DNA of 64,000 nucleotides from Buddleja alternifolia (Eukaryota > Streptophyta > Magnoliopsida > Lamiales > Scrophulariaceae): the NCBI GenBank assembly GCA_019426215.1, contig CM033402.1:1116001-1180000 (forward strand), written 5' to 3'. The notes beneath the pieces are model-generated. The model saw nothing but the letters and a program-made list of their open reading frames with translations, was not told the DNA's origin and did no database searches. Shown in pieces: positions 34,010-47,654 of the stretch. A program made the translations under genes and the position numbers. How positions within the stretch are numbered: the stretch's first letter is position 1; each line of letters starts with the position of its first letter.

Positions 34010-34810
34010 TTAGTTGAAGTGCTCATCCAGTCCTTTGTGTTGTTGCTGGCGAAAATAAGGCTGAAAGACGAATCAAATTTACTCAAATACTCTACTCGAG
34101 ATTAATCGTTAAAAGTTCATTTGACCTTAGATCATTAACATATCAAACCAAACTTAAACAACTATTTATATTAAATAAATTTTGAGGCTCGATTTGAGTT
34201 CAGCTCAATTAATACAAAAACTACAAAATATATGCAAAAAAATCAAGGCTATGTTTGTTTGTGTTTTTATCGTGCTTTTTCCATTTTCATTTTCATCTGA
34301 AAATGGAAATACACAGTTTACACTGTTTTTAACTGAAAATATTCTCATTTTCATTCTTGTTTTTACGTTCCCGAAAAATTTCAATCATTTATTTAAAATT
34401 ACATTTCAGATCACTTATCTCACATTTTCTCTCACATCCATTCATCACCATCCCCTCTTTCTTCCACCATCAACATCATCTCTCTCTCCACTCAAATCCA
34501 ATATTATTCATCTAATCATTAATTTTTAATCATTTCACACATCAAACTCACAAATTTCAACAATTTTAAAAAATACAACCAAACACACTTACTTTTTTCA
34601 ATTTTCTCACACGAAAATAAAAAAATACGTTCTCCCATACATTTTAAAAAATGACGGTTGAAAATGAAATAAAAATATGTCCAAACAGAGCCAAACTTCT
34701 CTAACTTGACTCGATTAACAATCAAACCAGAATCAAACACTCTTAAATCTTGATAATAATTCAAACAAACTTGAACAACAACTAATTGAGATCAAGCTCG
34801 AATCATTTAC
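34010..34810. repeat. Dispersed repeat interrupted by a MITE
   Basis: The flanks 34010-34246 and 34693-34810 together match the uninterrupted repeat at 50720-51050 (CTCGAGATTAATCGTTAAAAG, GCAAAAAAATCAA then AACTTCTC). The interruption is the MITE at 34247-34692. A third copy lies at 37925-38150. Confidence 0.6.
34247..34692. mobile_element. hAT-like MITE nested in an older repeat
   Basis: The ends are GGCTATGTTTGTTTG and, inverted, GGCTCTGTTTGGACA, the classical plant hAT MITE termini. The interior is TTTTCA/CATCA-rich and non-coding. Comparison with the uninterrupted repeat near 50890 places the insertion between TCAA and AACT. Confidence 0.65.
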
Positions 34811-34973
34811 ATCCCAAGCAAGAGTATGGGTGCTAAAATGAAATAAACAATAGACCCAAAATTTGGGCTAAACTAAAAAGAGCTCGAAGCTCCTGGAGTC
34901 TCTCTTCCATGGTTTAGATAGCGATACAGAGAGTTCTCGCAGTTTGCAGAATCTGAATGATTATTGAGAAATC

Positions 34974-37256
<2,283 letters not shown>

Positions 37257-37527
37257 ACTTTGTTGCAGCATTTACTGGTAAATTGTAACTTCTTTAAAGA
37301 ACTTCAACCGCTGCCAAATTTAAGTTCCCCTATTGTTAGAAGTTTGGCTTGCATAAATTTGATCTTTTTTTGTATCATAAAAGGTTTGCCATTTATGAAG
37401 GTGCTGCTTTAGTGCTCCCTCAAGTCTCAAATTCTGGCCTTTGCTCAATGATTTATTGGAAACCTGTGATATTTGTGTTTGGGAAGAGAAATAGTAATGA
37501 ATTTTGATTTGAAACCGTGCTAAGGGT

Positions 37528-37747
37528 GAGTTTGGTCTAGCTTTTGCATAATTGATTATGAGACAGTTGATTTTTGCAGAATTGATTATGATAAAAACTA
37601 GGATTTCCAGTATTTCCAAAACCTAGTTTTGTAACACAAAAATGTCTAAAATCGATTATAGGTAAAGGGGTCAAATAGTCATTAAAATAGCGTTTGGACT
37701 CCAAATGCAGATTTTAGCTTTTCAACCGCTGGGCCAAACGCACCCTA
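37528..37747. mobile_element. hAT-like MITE (family G)
   Basis: The ends TAAGGGTGAGTTTGGTC and, inverted, TTAGGGTGCGTTTGGCC are terminal inverted repeats. A second copy with the same internal words (AAAAATGTC, GTCAAATAGTCAT, TTTTCAACCGCTGG) is at 63299-63576, and a broken end lies at about 38155-38205. Confidence 0.7.
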
Positions 37748-37924
37748 AGATCCTAATGGGCTGATTGGCAATTTGGGATATGTTTTGATTAAGCAGCTGA
37801 AAGTGAGCTAGTGAAGAGCCCCAAATTGAGGCGCCTGGGTTTTAACTAAAAGCCCTATTTTCGGGTAGTCTCTTTATTTTTTCACCTTTTTGTACCATTC
37901 TTATTCATACATAGCTGGCAAAAA

Positions 37925-38150
37925 AATGAATTAAACTACTTGATACTCAACTCTGAATCAACCTTTGAAAGCTCATTCGAGTTTGGTTCGTTAAAATAAT
38001 AAATCAGCCTCGAACAACCTTTGTTATTCGTTAATTTGAAACTCGGCATGAGCTCTATAAGCGAAAATTGATAAAATATGTAAAGAAACGTCAAACTAGT
38101 CGAACTCAACTTGATTAAAGTTTGTTTTTTGAACCTGCGCTAATTCAGAG
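37925..38150. repeat. Dispersed repeat copy (CTCGA-type)
   Basis: This copy matches 50720-51050 in TTTGAAACTCGGC, GATAAAATATGTAAAGAA and the flanking GAGCTC-type words. It is non-coding. Confidence 0.5.
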
Positions 38151-38605
38151 CCCGTAAAGTCAAAATCTGCATTTGGGATGCCAATGCTATTTTGACGAGT
38201 GCTTGTTTTCCTTTTATATAATCCAATGGACTTTTTTTGCGTGTTGGAACCGCGTTTTGCAATAGCTGAACCAGAGTCACTGTAATGAACTAAGCGCGAA
38301 AGTAATTATTCAAGTTGAATATTATTTTGTTTGACTCGACCCGATTTATTTGTGATCTCTCAATACAAAAGAAAGCCTACTTGTTTTTACAAGCTAGAGA
38401 GAGAACGAGATTATGCATGGATCCTCCTACGATCAATCTATACCTGCCAATGAATCCCACCAACATCTCTCCTTCCATCCCATTTTTCTAATTCATCCAT
38501 CCATCACTAATCTCTTATTAATTCAACCCCTAAACCTTCTCTTTACCAGCCTCCGATGGCTACCACCTTATTTTTCTCATTTTCACTATTATCATGTGAA
38601 ACAGG

Positions 38606-39583
38606 ATGGTCACCTTCTTCTGCAACACCTCAACCATTCCCTCCCTAGGCTTCCTGTATCTCCTCCTCCTCTCCCACCACCGCCACCACCACCCCCATCG
38701 CTACCACCCATCTCGTTTTCCGTGAAGCCCCCGCCTTTCGAAACGGAGAAAAATGCCCCGCCACCGCCATCCACATCGCCATGACTCTCGACGCAAACTA
38801 CCTACGTGGCACAATCACAGCCGTCCTCTCCATCCTCCAACACTCCACCTGCCCAGAAAATGTCTTTTTCCATTTCCTCCACGTCAAAACTGAGCCTGAA
38901 ATTTTCTCAAGCATCAAATTCACATTCCCCTATCTCAATTTCAAAACCTACATTTTTAACACAGCTAGGGTTCATGGTCTAATCTCCAAATTCATCCGTC
39001 AAGCTCTCGATCAACCCCTAAATTACGCGAGAATCTACCTCGCCGATATCCTTCCCAAACAAATCAACCGTCTGATCTACCTCGATTCCGATATAATAAT
39101 GGTCGGCGACGTGTCCAAACTATACGGCCTCGATCTGAAATCAAAGGTCCTCGCTGCGCCGGAGTATTGCCACGCCAATTTAACAAACTACTTTACCGAT
39201 ACCTTCTGGTCGGATCCGGAACTTCCTAAAACGTTCGACAGTCATAAACCGTGCTATTTCAACACTGGAGTCATGATCGTCGACGTTGATCGATGGCGAA
39301 AGAGTAAATGTAATTTGTGCAGAAATTGAAGAGGATTTATAGGTTAGGTTCTTTGCCGCCATTTTTGCTGGTTTTGGCGGGAAATACTGAACCGGTTGAT
39401 CATAGGTGGAACCAACATGGATTAGGGGGTGATAACACCCGGGGCCTATTAGTCTTCTACATTGGAGTGGGAAAGGGAAGCCTTGGTTGAGGCTTGATTC
39501 GAGACGGCCTTGTAATGTGGATCATTTGTGGGCCGTATGATCTCTATCGTTCGATGAGGCATTCTTTTGAGGAGTGAGAAATA
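38606..39583 (+). pseudogene. Galacturonosyltransferase-like (GATL) glycosyltransferase pseudogene
   Basis: The clearest piece, 38781-39329, has GT8 family features: MTLDANYLRG near the start, the LIYLDSDIIM DxD metal-binding motif, and CYFNTGVMIVD. The gene is intronless like GATL genes. An ATG at 38606 starts a hydrophobic N terminus that runs into another frame in a His/Pro-rich stretch. Further downstream, matching pieces ([20 protein letters not shown], then a [13 protein letters not shown] stretch) occur in changed frames to about 39583, with residues missing after 39308 and after 39440. At least three frameshifts or small deletions are needed. Intact GATL proteins are Golgi enzymes of xylan and pectin synthesis; this copy should not make a working enzyme. 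Confidence 0.85.
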
Positions 39584-39593
39584 ATTACGTGTA

Positions 39594-39728
39594 GTTCTAT
39601 GTCAGATCGAGTCCAATGGTTTGAGTGTGAATTATATATTTATCTCTTTCACGGAAGTGTGTGTGGGGATCACACACAATACGCCTTATTGTGTGAAAGG
39701 ACCATTGGATTCGGTCTAATATAGATTT
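39594..39728. repeat. Small CCAATGG hairpin element
   Basis: GATCGAGTCCAATGG near the left and CCATTGGATTCGGTC near the right form inverted arms around a short non-coding centre. Confidence 0.5.
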
Positions 39729-39922
39729 TTTCAATAATTAATTTTTTTTATTTAAGAAAAATACTTAGAAAAATTGGAAAATGGAAAGGAAAACTATATA
39801 TATAGATATATATATGTACACATATATATATAAAGTCTTGAGTTTGTTCTATCAAAATTCTTTATTTATTTTTTTACAACTCAAGAAGGTGTGTATTGTT
39901 CCTCATATATATATTTATATAT

Positions 39923-40537
39923 ATACTGCAAAAGAGTTTAGAGAAGAAAAATAGCAAAGATCATTTCGCCTTGATTTTCCTCATTTAATAAATGTACAAG
40001 GCAAAAAAAAAAAATGCAATTGCAAACACATAAAGAATCAAAACAGAAAATGAAAAGAAGAGAAATGTTGATATTTCAAGTGTATATAAAAATAACACTT
40101 TTGATAACCCCTTTTTTTGTTTCTTTTGATACTTTTTGAAGTAATTTTGTTTTTGCTTTAAAAACTATTAGAACTCGAAAATACTGCTTTTTAAGATGAA
40201 CCCATTTTTAGGAATCATTAAATCCTATAAATGATTGTTCTGATGTATCATGGAAATTCTTTGAAAGAAAAGAATCAAATAATTTTCTGTGGTGAAACAA
40301 AATATCAAAGCTTCATATCTGAAGCGAGTTTTCATACTTCTTTTGGGCAACCTTCTCAACAACTAAGAGATCCATTCGATGAACACGGGGACTAGCTGAA
40401 GTAATGAGCCTCTGTTTTGACTCTTATGTGTTTGCAAGTGCTTTTTTTTTTCTTGTACATTTATCAAATGATGAAAATCAAGGCGAAATGATCTTTGCTA
40501 TTTTCCTTCTTTTTTCTCTAAAACTCTTTTGCAGTAT
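39923..40537. repeat. Long inverted repeat (two ~125-bp arms)
   Basis: The arms 39923-40046 and 40412-40537 are inverted copies sharing ACTGCAAAAGAGTTTAGAG and AATAGCAAAGATCATTTCGC on one strand, and GCAAACACATAA further in. The loop is about 365 bp. Its transcript would fold into a long hairpin. Confidence 0.8.
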
Positions 40538-41044
40538 GTTTTATCAATTGGATTGCCTAAACATTTTCTTAGAAGGATCCTCCTTAGAAGTTGGATTAAC
40601 CTTAGAAGGTTTTGGACCTCGGTGTCCCAAAATAATCACTGTTCAGATGTGGGGACGCTTATATTGTCAGGAGAGCTGGAAACCCGATTTTCCTATGAAC
40701 CACTTTCTATAATTTCAAAATCAAGAAGTTGATGGATAAAAATGCCCAAGAGTCTTACATACTAGCGCCGAGAAACAGAAATGAAAAAAATATTTATATT
40801 GACGGAATGTGCATGGCATTAAACGATCAAAGTCAAGTTATATCACATTTGTATAGTAATAAATGCTAAAATGACTTGACCTACGTCTTTTGGTGTATAG
40901 ACAGACTCCTGAGAGATACCAATAGGCCCAAATGTTTGGCTTTGACAAAACGAACAATCAATTAGTCAATTCTATATAACCTCCGTTCTCTATGGCTCTC
41001 TTTGTTAAGTAGTATTTTTTTTTTTTTAATTTTTAGCACACTCA
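40538..41044. other. Gene-free stretch
   Basis: There is a slightly GC-richer patch at 40545-40735 with open frames on both strands that I could not assign to a family. Nothing else is evident. Confidence 0.35.
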
Positions 41045-41055
41045 AGTAGTTTGAT

Positions 41056-41266
41056 TTTTATTTTTATTTTTATTTTTATTTTTGGTTGCTCACCTAATTC
41101 ACCGGAGTTTTTGCCCCAACTACATTCGGATCCGACCCGCGTCGTACACCTAACAATGCTGGGTGAGTCTCCTAACGGAGGTTTTCTGCATTCACAAGGT
41201 CTCGAACACGAGACCTTAGTTAAGCGAAACTGAGCTGCTTATCACTTGGACCAACCCCGTTGGTCG
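41056..41266 (-). mobile_element. tRNA-derived SINE with target duplication
   Basis: The minus strand has a tRNA-like head with an A-box-like GGTCCAAGTGATAAGCAG and a B box GTTCGAGACC, followed by a unique body and a (TTTTTA)n-type tail (seen as TTTTTATTTTTATTT on the plus strand). Direct repeats AGTAGTTTGAT flank it at 41045-41055 and 41267-41277. Confidence 0.8.
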
Positions 41267-41424
41267 AGTAGTTTGATGTGCATAAAGGAAAAATTCTCAT
41301 TGCTTTCTACATTACTACCGTTCGATTATATTCTATAAGTATCGCATATCTATCTGTAAAGTAGGAGATGCTTTTCAATTATGTAGAAGAGGATTCAGAT
41401 TGCCACAACAATTTTAGTATAAGG

Positions 41425-41602
41425 AAAATTATAGTCCGCTCCCAGCTCGACTGCACCCAAGTGCATTTCACATGTTGAGTGATTACATTACCATATGATT
41501 GATCACTCGTTTTGTGAAATACATTTAAGTATAATCAACACTCACCTTGTGAAATACATTTGGGTTTAATCGAGTCGGGGCGGGCTAGAATTACCCCCAG
41601 TA
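41425..41602. repeat. MITE-like inverted repeat
   Basis: The left arm has GTCCGCTCCCAGCTCGACTG and AAGTGCATTTCAC; the right arm carries their inverse (GTGAAATACATTTGGG, ATCGAGTCGGGGCGGGC). It is similar in design to 12940-13075. Confidence 0.6.
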
Positions 41603-41847
41603 TAAATGCAAATGCACTCAACTTTCCACTTACTTTTGTTTGATGTGATGCTTATAATTGTAAGCCCAATCATGATTTACAACAGGCCTACAGATTAATA
41701 AGTCCAATGTAGATAGGTACTAGAGCCCAAACCACAGCCCAACCAGAACGTCAGTTGCGCACTACGCACCGTGCGCACTCAAGCTCACACCCTACAAAGC
41801 TAATCATCATCATTTGAAAGTAAAACGAAAATCATTTGTATTGTTGT

Positions 41848-41868
41848 ATATATATATATATATATATA
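41848..41868. repeat. TA microsatellite in the BSD gene promoter
   Basis: This is a run of TA dinucleotides about 75-95 bp upstream of the BSD start codon. Confidence 0.9.
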
Positions 41869-41900
41869 CACCGACGCCTGAAAATCAAATAATCTCCCCG

Positions 41901-41916
41901 AAACCCTAACCCTAAA
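41901..41916 (+). promoter_or_regulatory. Telo-box (AAACCCTAACCCTAAA)
   Basis: This plant telomere-like motif lies 25 bp before the BSD start codon. Telo-boxes are common in promoters and leaders of highly expressed or cell-cycle-linked plant genes. The match is exact; its activity is inferred. Confidence 0.7.
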
Positions 41917-41940
41917 TCCTTCAATTCAGTAATTCACACC

Positions 41941-43374
41941 ATGAATTTCTTCAAATCAATTTTACTAGACGATGAGGATCCTCCCAAATCCGAAAATCCC
42001 CATGAATCCGATCCAAATTCATCACTCAATTCACCTCGCGAAGATCGCGATTCAAACGACGTCGCGGAGGACGTTAATGGCGGTGGATGGAGCTTCGGAG
42101 GTCTGATCAAGACTCTCGCTTCGCAATCCGAATCAGTGATCGAAACATACCGTAGAGATCTCAAGGAATTCGGATCGGGTCTGCAGAAGGAGACTGTGGT
42201 GATTAGGGAAGTTGCGAGCCGAGCCGTGAAGGATCTACCGGCTTCGATTGAAGCCGGTACGTCAGCCGCGCAAGGCGTGCTGGATGGAGTTTTGAAATCA
42301 ACGGCCGAGATCATTGCAAAGGAAGCTCAGGTTTTTGATGGGGAAACGGAGACGCCGGAGACGAATCGGAATTCGGGGAGGTATAGTTGGTTCGAGGCGC
42401 AGTTGAGTGCTATTCAGAGTGATTTGAATAGTTTTGTTGAAGAGCCGGAGGATGTGGAGGAGTATAAGAAATGGAGATCGACGTTTGAGTTGGAGAGTCG
42501 AAAGGATGAAATTGAAGGTCTGATTGGGGAGAATGGGAGTTTGGAGGGTGTTTATAGAAGGGTTGTTCCGAATGGGGTTGATCACGAGACGTTTTGGTGT
42601 AGGTACTTTTATAGAGTGGATAAGCTCAGTCAGCAGGAGAGGGTTAGAGCGAATCTTGTGAAGAGGGCGATTTCGGTTGATGATGATGATGATGAGTTGT
42701 CTTGGGATGTTGATGATGATGAGTATGAGGATGGTAATGGGAGTGAGACGACGGGTAATGTGGGCACGAAAGAAGGAGATGGATCGAACGAGAAGGGAGT
42801 GAGTGGTGAAAGTTCGAATCCTAATTCAAATAGTGGATTGGTTGATCAGAAGGAAGGAGGCAATATCAATGTTAATGATAATGATAAGATCAATGTGGCC
42901 GAGTCAAGTAAGAAAAATAGTGTGGACGATTCTTTGGACGAGAAAGAAATTAAGTCTGAGGAAGCTCCTACAGTTAAAAGTGATGAGAAAGTGAAATCTG
43001 AGAAAGAAATTAAGTCTGAAGAAGCTTCTGCAGTTAAAAGTGACGAGAAAGTGAAATCTGAGAAAGAAATGAAGTCTGAGGAAGCTTCTGCAGTTAAAAA
43101 AGATGAGAAAGTGAAATCTGAAGAAAACGTAGTAAATAAGAGCATTGAAAATGTGAGTGTGGAGGAGAAGGGTGAAAAGATTGATGTTTCAGATGATATA
43201 GGTTGGGATGAGATTGAGGACACTGGAAGCGGTGATGAGCAGAAAATCTCTTCGACGAATCGTGATATGAGCCCAAATCGGGCCGAGCTGAGAAAGCGGT
43301 TGAGTACTGCAGAAGATGATGAGGATTTGAGTTGGGATATAGAGGATGATGATGATGAGCCATTGAAAACTTAA
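41941..43374 (+). CDS. BSD domain-containing protein
   Basis: This is a single-exon frame of 477 codons. The N-terminal half is a predicted helical region (about 50-135). It is followed by the BSD domain (about 168-230) with the conserved EEYKKWRSTFELE and the FWCRYFYR aromatic motif. The C-terminal half is very acidic and Lys/Glu-rich, with three near-perfect repeats of about 18 residues (about 334-394; KSEEASAVK-type). Two similar acidic motifs (LSWDVDDDE and LSWDIEDDD) lie before and after the repeats, near residues 247 and 465. BSD domains occur in TFIIH p62-like factors and synapse-associated proteins; the exact role of this plant family is not settled. The ATG follows a telo-box and a TA repeat. 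No intron signal is needed. Confidence 0.93.
   Translation: MNFFKSILLDDEDPPKSENPHESDPNSSLNSPREDRDSNDVAEDVNGGGWSFGGLIKTLASQSESVIETYRRDLKEFGSGLQKETVVIREVASRAVKDLPASIEAGTSAAQGVLDGVLKSTAEIIAKEAQVFDGETETPETNRNSGRYSWFEAQLSAIQSDLNSFVEEPEDVEEYKKWRSTFELESRKDEIEGLIGENGSLEGVYRRVVPNGVDHETFWCRYFYRVDKLSQQERVRANLVKRAISVDDDDDELSWDVDDDEYEDGNGSETTGNVGTKEGDGSNEKGVSGESSNPNSNSGLVDQKEGGNINVNDNDKINVAESSKKNSVDDSLDEKEIKSEEAPTVKSDEKVKSEKEIKSEEASAVKSDEKVKSEKEMKSEEASAVKKDEKVKSEENVVNKSIENVSVEEKGEKIDVSDDIGWDEIEDTGSGDEQKISSTNRDMSPNRAELRKRLSTAEDDEDLSWDIEDDDDEPLKT
42943..43125 (+). repeat. In-frame 54-nt tandem repeats in the BSD gene
   Basis: Three units of about 54 nt start with AAAGAAAT(T/G)AAGTCTGA and encode KE(I/M)KSEEA-type repeats. 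They lengthen the charged tail and keep the frame. Confidence 0.85.
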
Positions 43375-43609
43375 TGGTGTATTAAGAACTGTAATTGTTT
43401 GATTGATGCATATATGGATGAGCTTGGCTGGAGCTTGATTAGATTCGAGGAATATAATTATTGTATTTGGATGATCAACAATCGCGTTAAGGCTTTTTAC
43501 CAAGTAAATATCAAGAACTTTAAATGTATCAAACTGATGAATTTGCTTCATTCTTTTCTTTTCTCTTGGTTGTTCATTTGGTTGTCTTTGTCTACTATCA
43601 TTGTTTGAT

Positions 43610-44284
43610 AATGTTGCACATGTTTATTTTGTTCACACTCTGATTATTGGATGAATCAGGGCTGATTGTAGCGTAATTAGATGTTTGAGATTTTTCATCT
43701 AAGCTCTCCTGATAAAGACTAAAGAGAAATGAATCATATTATTTCTTTCAATTATTCTCTGGTGTAAATTCTGAATTGTGTGTAACAACCATTTTTGCTT
43801 GCTGCTGCTGCATAGGTGTTGAATCTTCTGTTTTTCAAATTAGATTTTGGGAAAATTACAGCATTAGTCCCATGCACCGTTCGCAGGAACGGTTGCGGCG
43901 ACAGTTGCGGAGGCCACCATTCGAGTTCCATTGCAATGTTGCAGAACGGTGGCGGCTGTTCCACTTGCTCGTCTAACTCATAACAAGTTTGGAATATTTT
44001 TCAAAATATCAAAACTTGTCCAATTATACATGATAAGCCATTTACAAAATAAAGTATATGGTTTTCTAAAAGTAATAATTGAGAAACTCCGAATCTCCGA
44101 TTGTTCAATTTTATCAAATTAAATTATTATTATTTTTGAATTTTATAAACTCAATATTATATTGTGCTTCTCATCAATATATCACACATAATTAAACCGA
44201 ATGTATCAAAATATCAGACCTAATTCATTCAATCTACTCGGTCCATTCTTAATCTAAATTTAAACTAGAGGATTAAACAATCTA
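43610..44284. other. Downstream of the BSD gene, no gene seen
   Basis: AT-rich except for a short GC-rich patch at 43875-43975. No gene or family was recognised. Confidence 0.4.
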
Positions 44285-44292
44285 CATAATAT

Positions 44293-45632
44293 CGGGAAAA
44301 TTGCATCAACCTCCCTCGAATTATGGACATTTGGCATTCACACACCCCTCATGTTTGATATATTAGCATAAACCTCCCCCTTTCAACTTTTTCACTAAAT
44401 TCACTAGTAAAAGACTAAAAAGGCCCTTCACATTTGGGCTAAGAAAAAGGATAAATTAAATAATTGATTGTAGAATAAATAATTACCACTAAATGACATA
44501 ATAACAAAGCATTTTAAATCAAACAATTCTACAAATTTAGCTCGAAAATCTCTAAATTTAAATTATTTAATGAAGAAAATCAATTAATCGTGACTCATTT
44601 TATGATCCAAAAATATTACTTCAAAATATTAATTTCAATTCTCTTCTAATTCAACTAACATTAAATTTCATAAAAAGATATATTATTATTTTGATTATGC
44701 TAATTTAGTTTGTTACACAATTTTCATATTTTTGTGGCAATCTTCAATCGAAAAAAAATCAGTACTTTTTTTTTCATATTGTATGTAGTATAATTTTACA
44801 TTCACGATCAAGTACTTTTGGCGATAATTTGGATTTCATATTTTTCAATGAAAAAGCCAGCTTCAAGAAAGAATGGAAAACTATTATGATGTGATTTTTC
44901 TTTAGCTTTAAACTTTTATTAAGTTATGATTCTTTTAATGGCATAGTCATAAGTTATTGTTTTATTTATTTTTTTACACTTATTACTATATCTATTTAAT
45001 TTAGAATAAAAGCATAGTGGTATTTAAGAGGGGTGTTTAATATATATTTTTTAAAATAGAATATGCTACTTATAAATCAACACTTTTTGCAATAAGTTGT
45101 TGGATTTTATTAAGAAAAACGTATATTTGAACAAATAGAACTTTGAGTAAAAAAAATAAATTATTAGGTTCTTACTTCTTTACCATTTTATAGTTTTTTT
45201 TTAATAAAATTATTAACATTAGACTTATTCTTGTTTATAGAAATATTTGAACTATATTAACATACTTAAGCAATGAACTTTTTAGATTTCCAAAGAAATT
45301 CATGATTAACCTAGATGACATTTTCTTTTAGGAGTTAAGGGTTATATTTCTAGAAAATTTTAATTGTGGATGCCTCATTTATTATTATTATATAATAATT
45401 AATAATAATAATATATCATTTAATGATATTTTTGATAATTTTCATTCTCCAACATATTATTAAGTAAAAATTACTTCTTTTTTTTTAATTCAATAGTGGA
45501 GGGCATTTTTGTTTTTAACTAATATATATAATGAGAAAAGTGAAGGAGGGGAGGTCTATGCCAATATTTTAAAGGTGAGGGGTGTGGATGCCAAATGTCC
45601 ATAGTTCAGGGGAGGTCAATGCAATTATCCCG
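44293..45632. mobile_element. Mutator-like non-autonomous element with ~145-bp inverted ends
   Basis: The element is 1340 bp. The left end CGGGAAAATTGCATCAACC and the inverted right end CGGGATAATTGCATTGACC continue as matching arms for about 145 bp (44293-44435 and about 45485-45632). It is flanked by an exact 8-bp duplication CATAATAT at 44285-44292 and 45633-45640. The interior is AT-rich without coding capacity. The terminal style matches the 9-bp-duplication MITE family; an 8-bp duplication could also indicate hAT. Confidence 0.85.
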
Positions 45633-45640
45633 CATAATAT

Positions 45641-47650
45641 CCCTCTTTAGTTTAACATTAACATATGCCTTCTCAACTTATCAATCACAACGCTTTAGAA
45701 TCTCTACAGTCAATGAAATTAAGAAAATTCCACATTTATATTCATCTAAAATTTAGTCACCTTTTAAAATCTATAAATGTAGACTTTTCCTATATCATAT
45801 CTTGGTTTCTCGTACTATGTTTTATTTAGATTTCCCCAAAAAAAAAAATTCTTCAGTAAATCAGTTACAAATACATAATCTAAATATGAATAAGCAATCA
45901 ACTAACTAATAGCTAATAAAGTAGAGAAATACTCACACGTTGGTGAAAGTAGAACCCAAAATTCTTAATATCTTGAGGCATCAACTTCTCCAATGGGCTA
46001 AGCCACATTGGTTAACCCTTAACTATACTCCTAATTTGTTATATCTATTGCACAAGAACACTATGCTATACATACTTATATCGTCGTATGGAATCGAAAG
46101 TTTGAAAGATTAGTACTATTAATATGGTATGCATAGATTGTTAATTTAAATATATATATATATATATACATATATACATATTTATATATAAAATATCATA
46201 TATATATATATATTATTTATAAACTCTAAATTCCTAAAAGAATGATTTAATTTTTATATAAGCATCATCATCATCATCAAAATTACACCTTGTCTTCAGT
46301 ATGTATTTGAAATTGTTGCTTGGTACACATAAATATATATTTTTCTTTCACATTTAATATAACTATAATTTTTTCAGAAGAATCTTTTGAGTTTAGAGAT
46401 GATGAATGAAAAAGAAAAAGACGAGTCGTGAACACAGTTTAGCAGAAATGCTTTGATGTATCCAATATAGCACTGAAAAATATTATCGACAATTGCTTTA
46501 TTATTCTTTCGTAATTAGATTTCAAATACATTAGGAGATGAAAGTCCATAAAAGTGACAAATAACAGTCGGGGGTATTCATGTTTTTCATTATCATGATA
46601 TATTTATTGAAATATTATGTTTATCTTTTATTGGTATATTTTTTGTTAGACTTCTAGAACTGAGAAATAATTTTGTGATGACCATCTCTTAAATGTCATA
46701 GATAATATATGATTGTGTATGCTCCTAAATAATTTTTTGCTTTAAAGTAATGGAAATTTGAAATGAAATGAAAATTTTGAATTCATTGAAGTTGTAAAAT
46801 GTAATGTCGTGTCATTTATCAGTCTATTCAAGCTACGAACTTAGAGATTGTAAAAATATAGTAAAAGTATGAAGATTTTTTTTGAGTATGTAGAACATAT
46901 GTAAAATCTTCATTTATAAATATCTCAGATATTATCTTAGAAATATCTAGGTGTAGTAGGTTTGAATGAACCCTTACCGTTAGATCGAATTGACCTCCAC
47001 CATGTGATGAGAATGTGGAGTAGTATTTTTTTTTTTTTTGATCGAGTATGTGGAGTAGTATTAATAGAGTAGTCTTATAATCATCAAAATATTGTTCGTC
47101 TTCTATTGTTTACACATTATATGATTTTACGTGCAAAACACGTACATTTCGCTAGTGAAACTAAATAATGAGAAACCATATTCTATGAAACTAATATTGC
47201 AATTTTCCCTTAAATTTTTAACAATCATTTTTTTATTGGTTTCAATTTTCATCAACAAACTAACCAAACTGTGCCTTCTAGAATCTTGCTTATAGAGTTG
47301 GAAAAGTTTATTTACAACCCTTTTGGTAGTGCACCCAAATGCGTAAGAGAACTATTGGATGTGGATATAATAATGTCATTATATATCACGGCTTACAAGC
47401 TCTCAACGACGTACAACCTATTTCAGTACATGTTTGTGGGGAAGGACAATTTCAAAGAGGAACTAAAGAAACAAATCAGTTCTAAAATAAATACATCTGC
47501 TTGAAAGAAAAAAACTCCCATCTTGAAAACCACACGCCTTTCAAATTGAAGCTCAACTATTTCTAGACCCTAAAAGCCGTTAATCGAATTACAGTGGAAA
47601 ATGCTTCTTCGTAGCATGCAAACCAACACAGACTTAACTTCCAAAACTGC
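45641..47650. other. Gene-free intergenic region
   Basis: This stretch has TA-rich microsatellites (46150-46215) and a (CAT)n run near 46265. A 77-codon frame at 47271-47504 (+) has balanced composition but no family I recognise; it begins MPSRILLIELEKF and could be a gene fragment. Confidence 0.4.
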
Positions 47651-47654
47651 CATT

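Noticed and set aside
38413..38784. 123-codon proline-rich frame
   Set aside because: It overlaps the GATL start in another frame, and the proline run is the shadow of the CCACC-rich stretch.
40404..40732. Two overlapping plus-strand frames near the inverted repeat
   Set aside because: They run through one arm of the inverted repeat and show no known domain; a gene cannot be supported.
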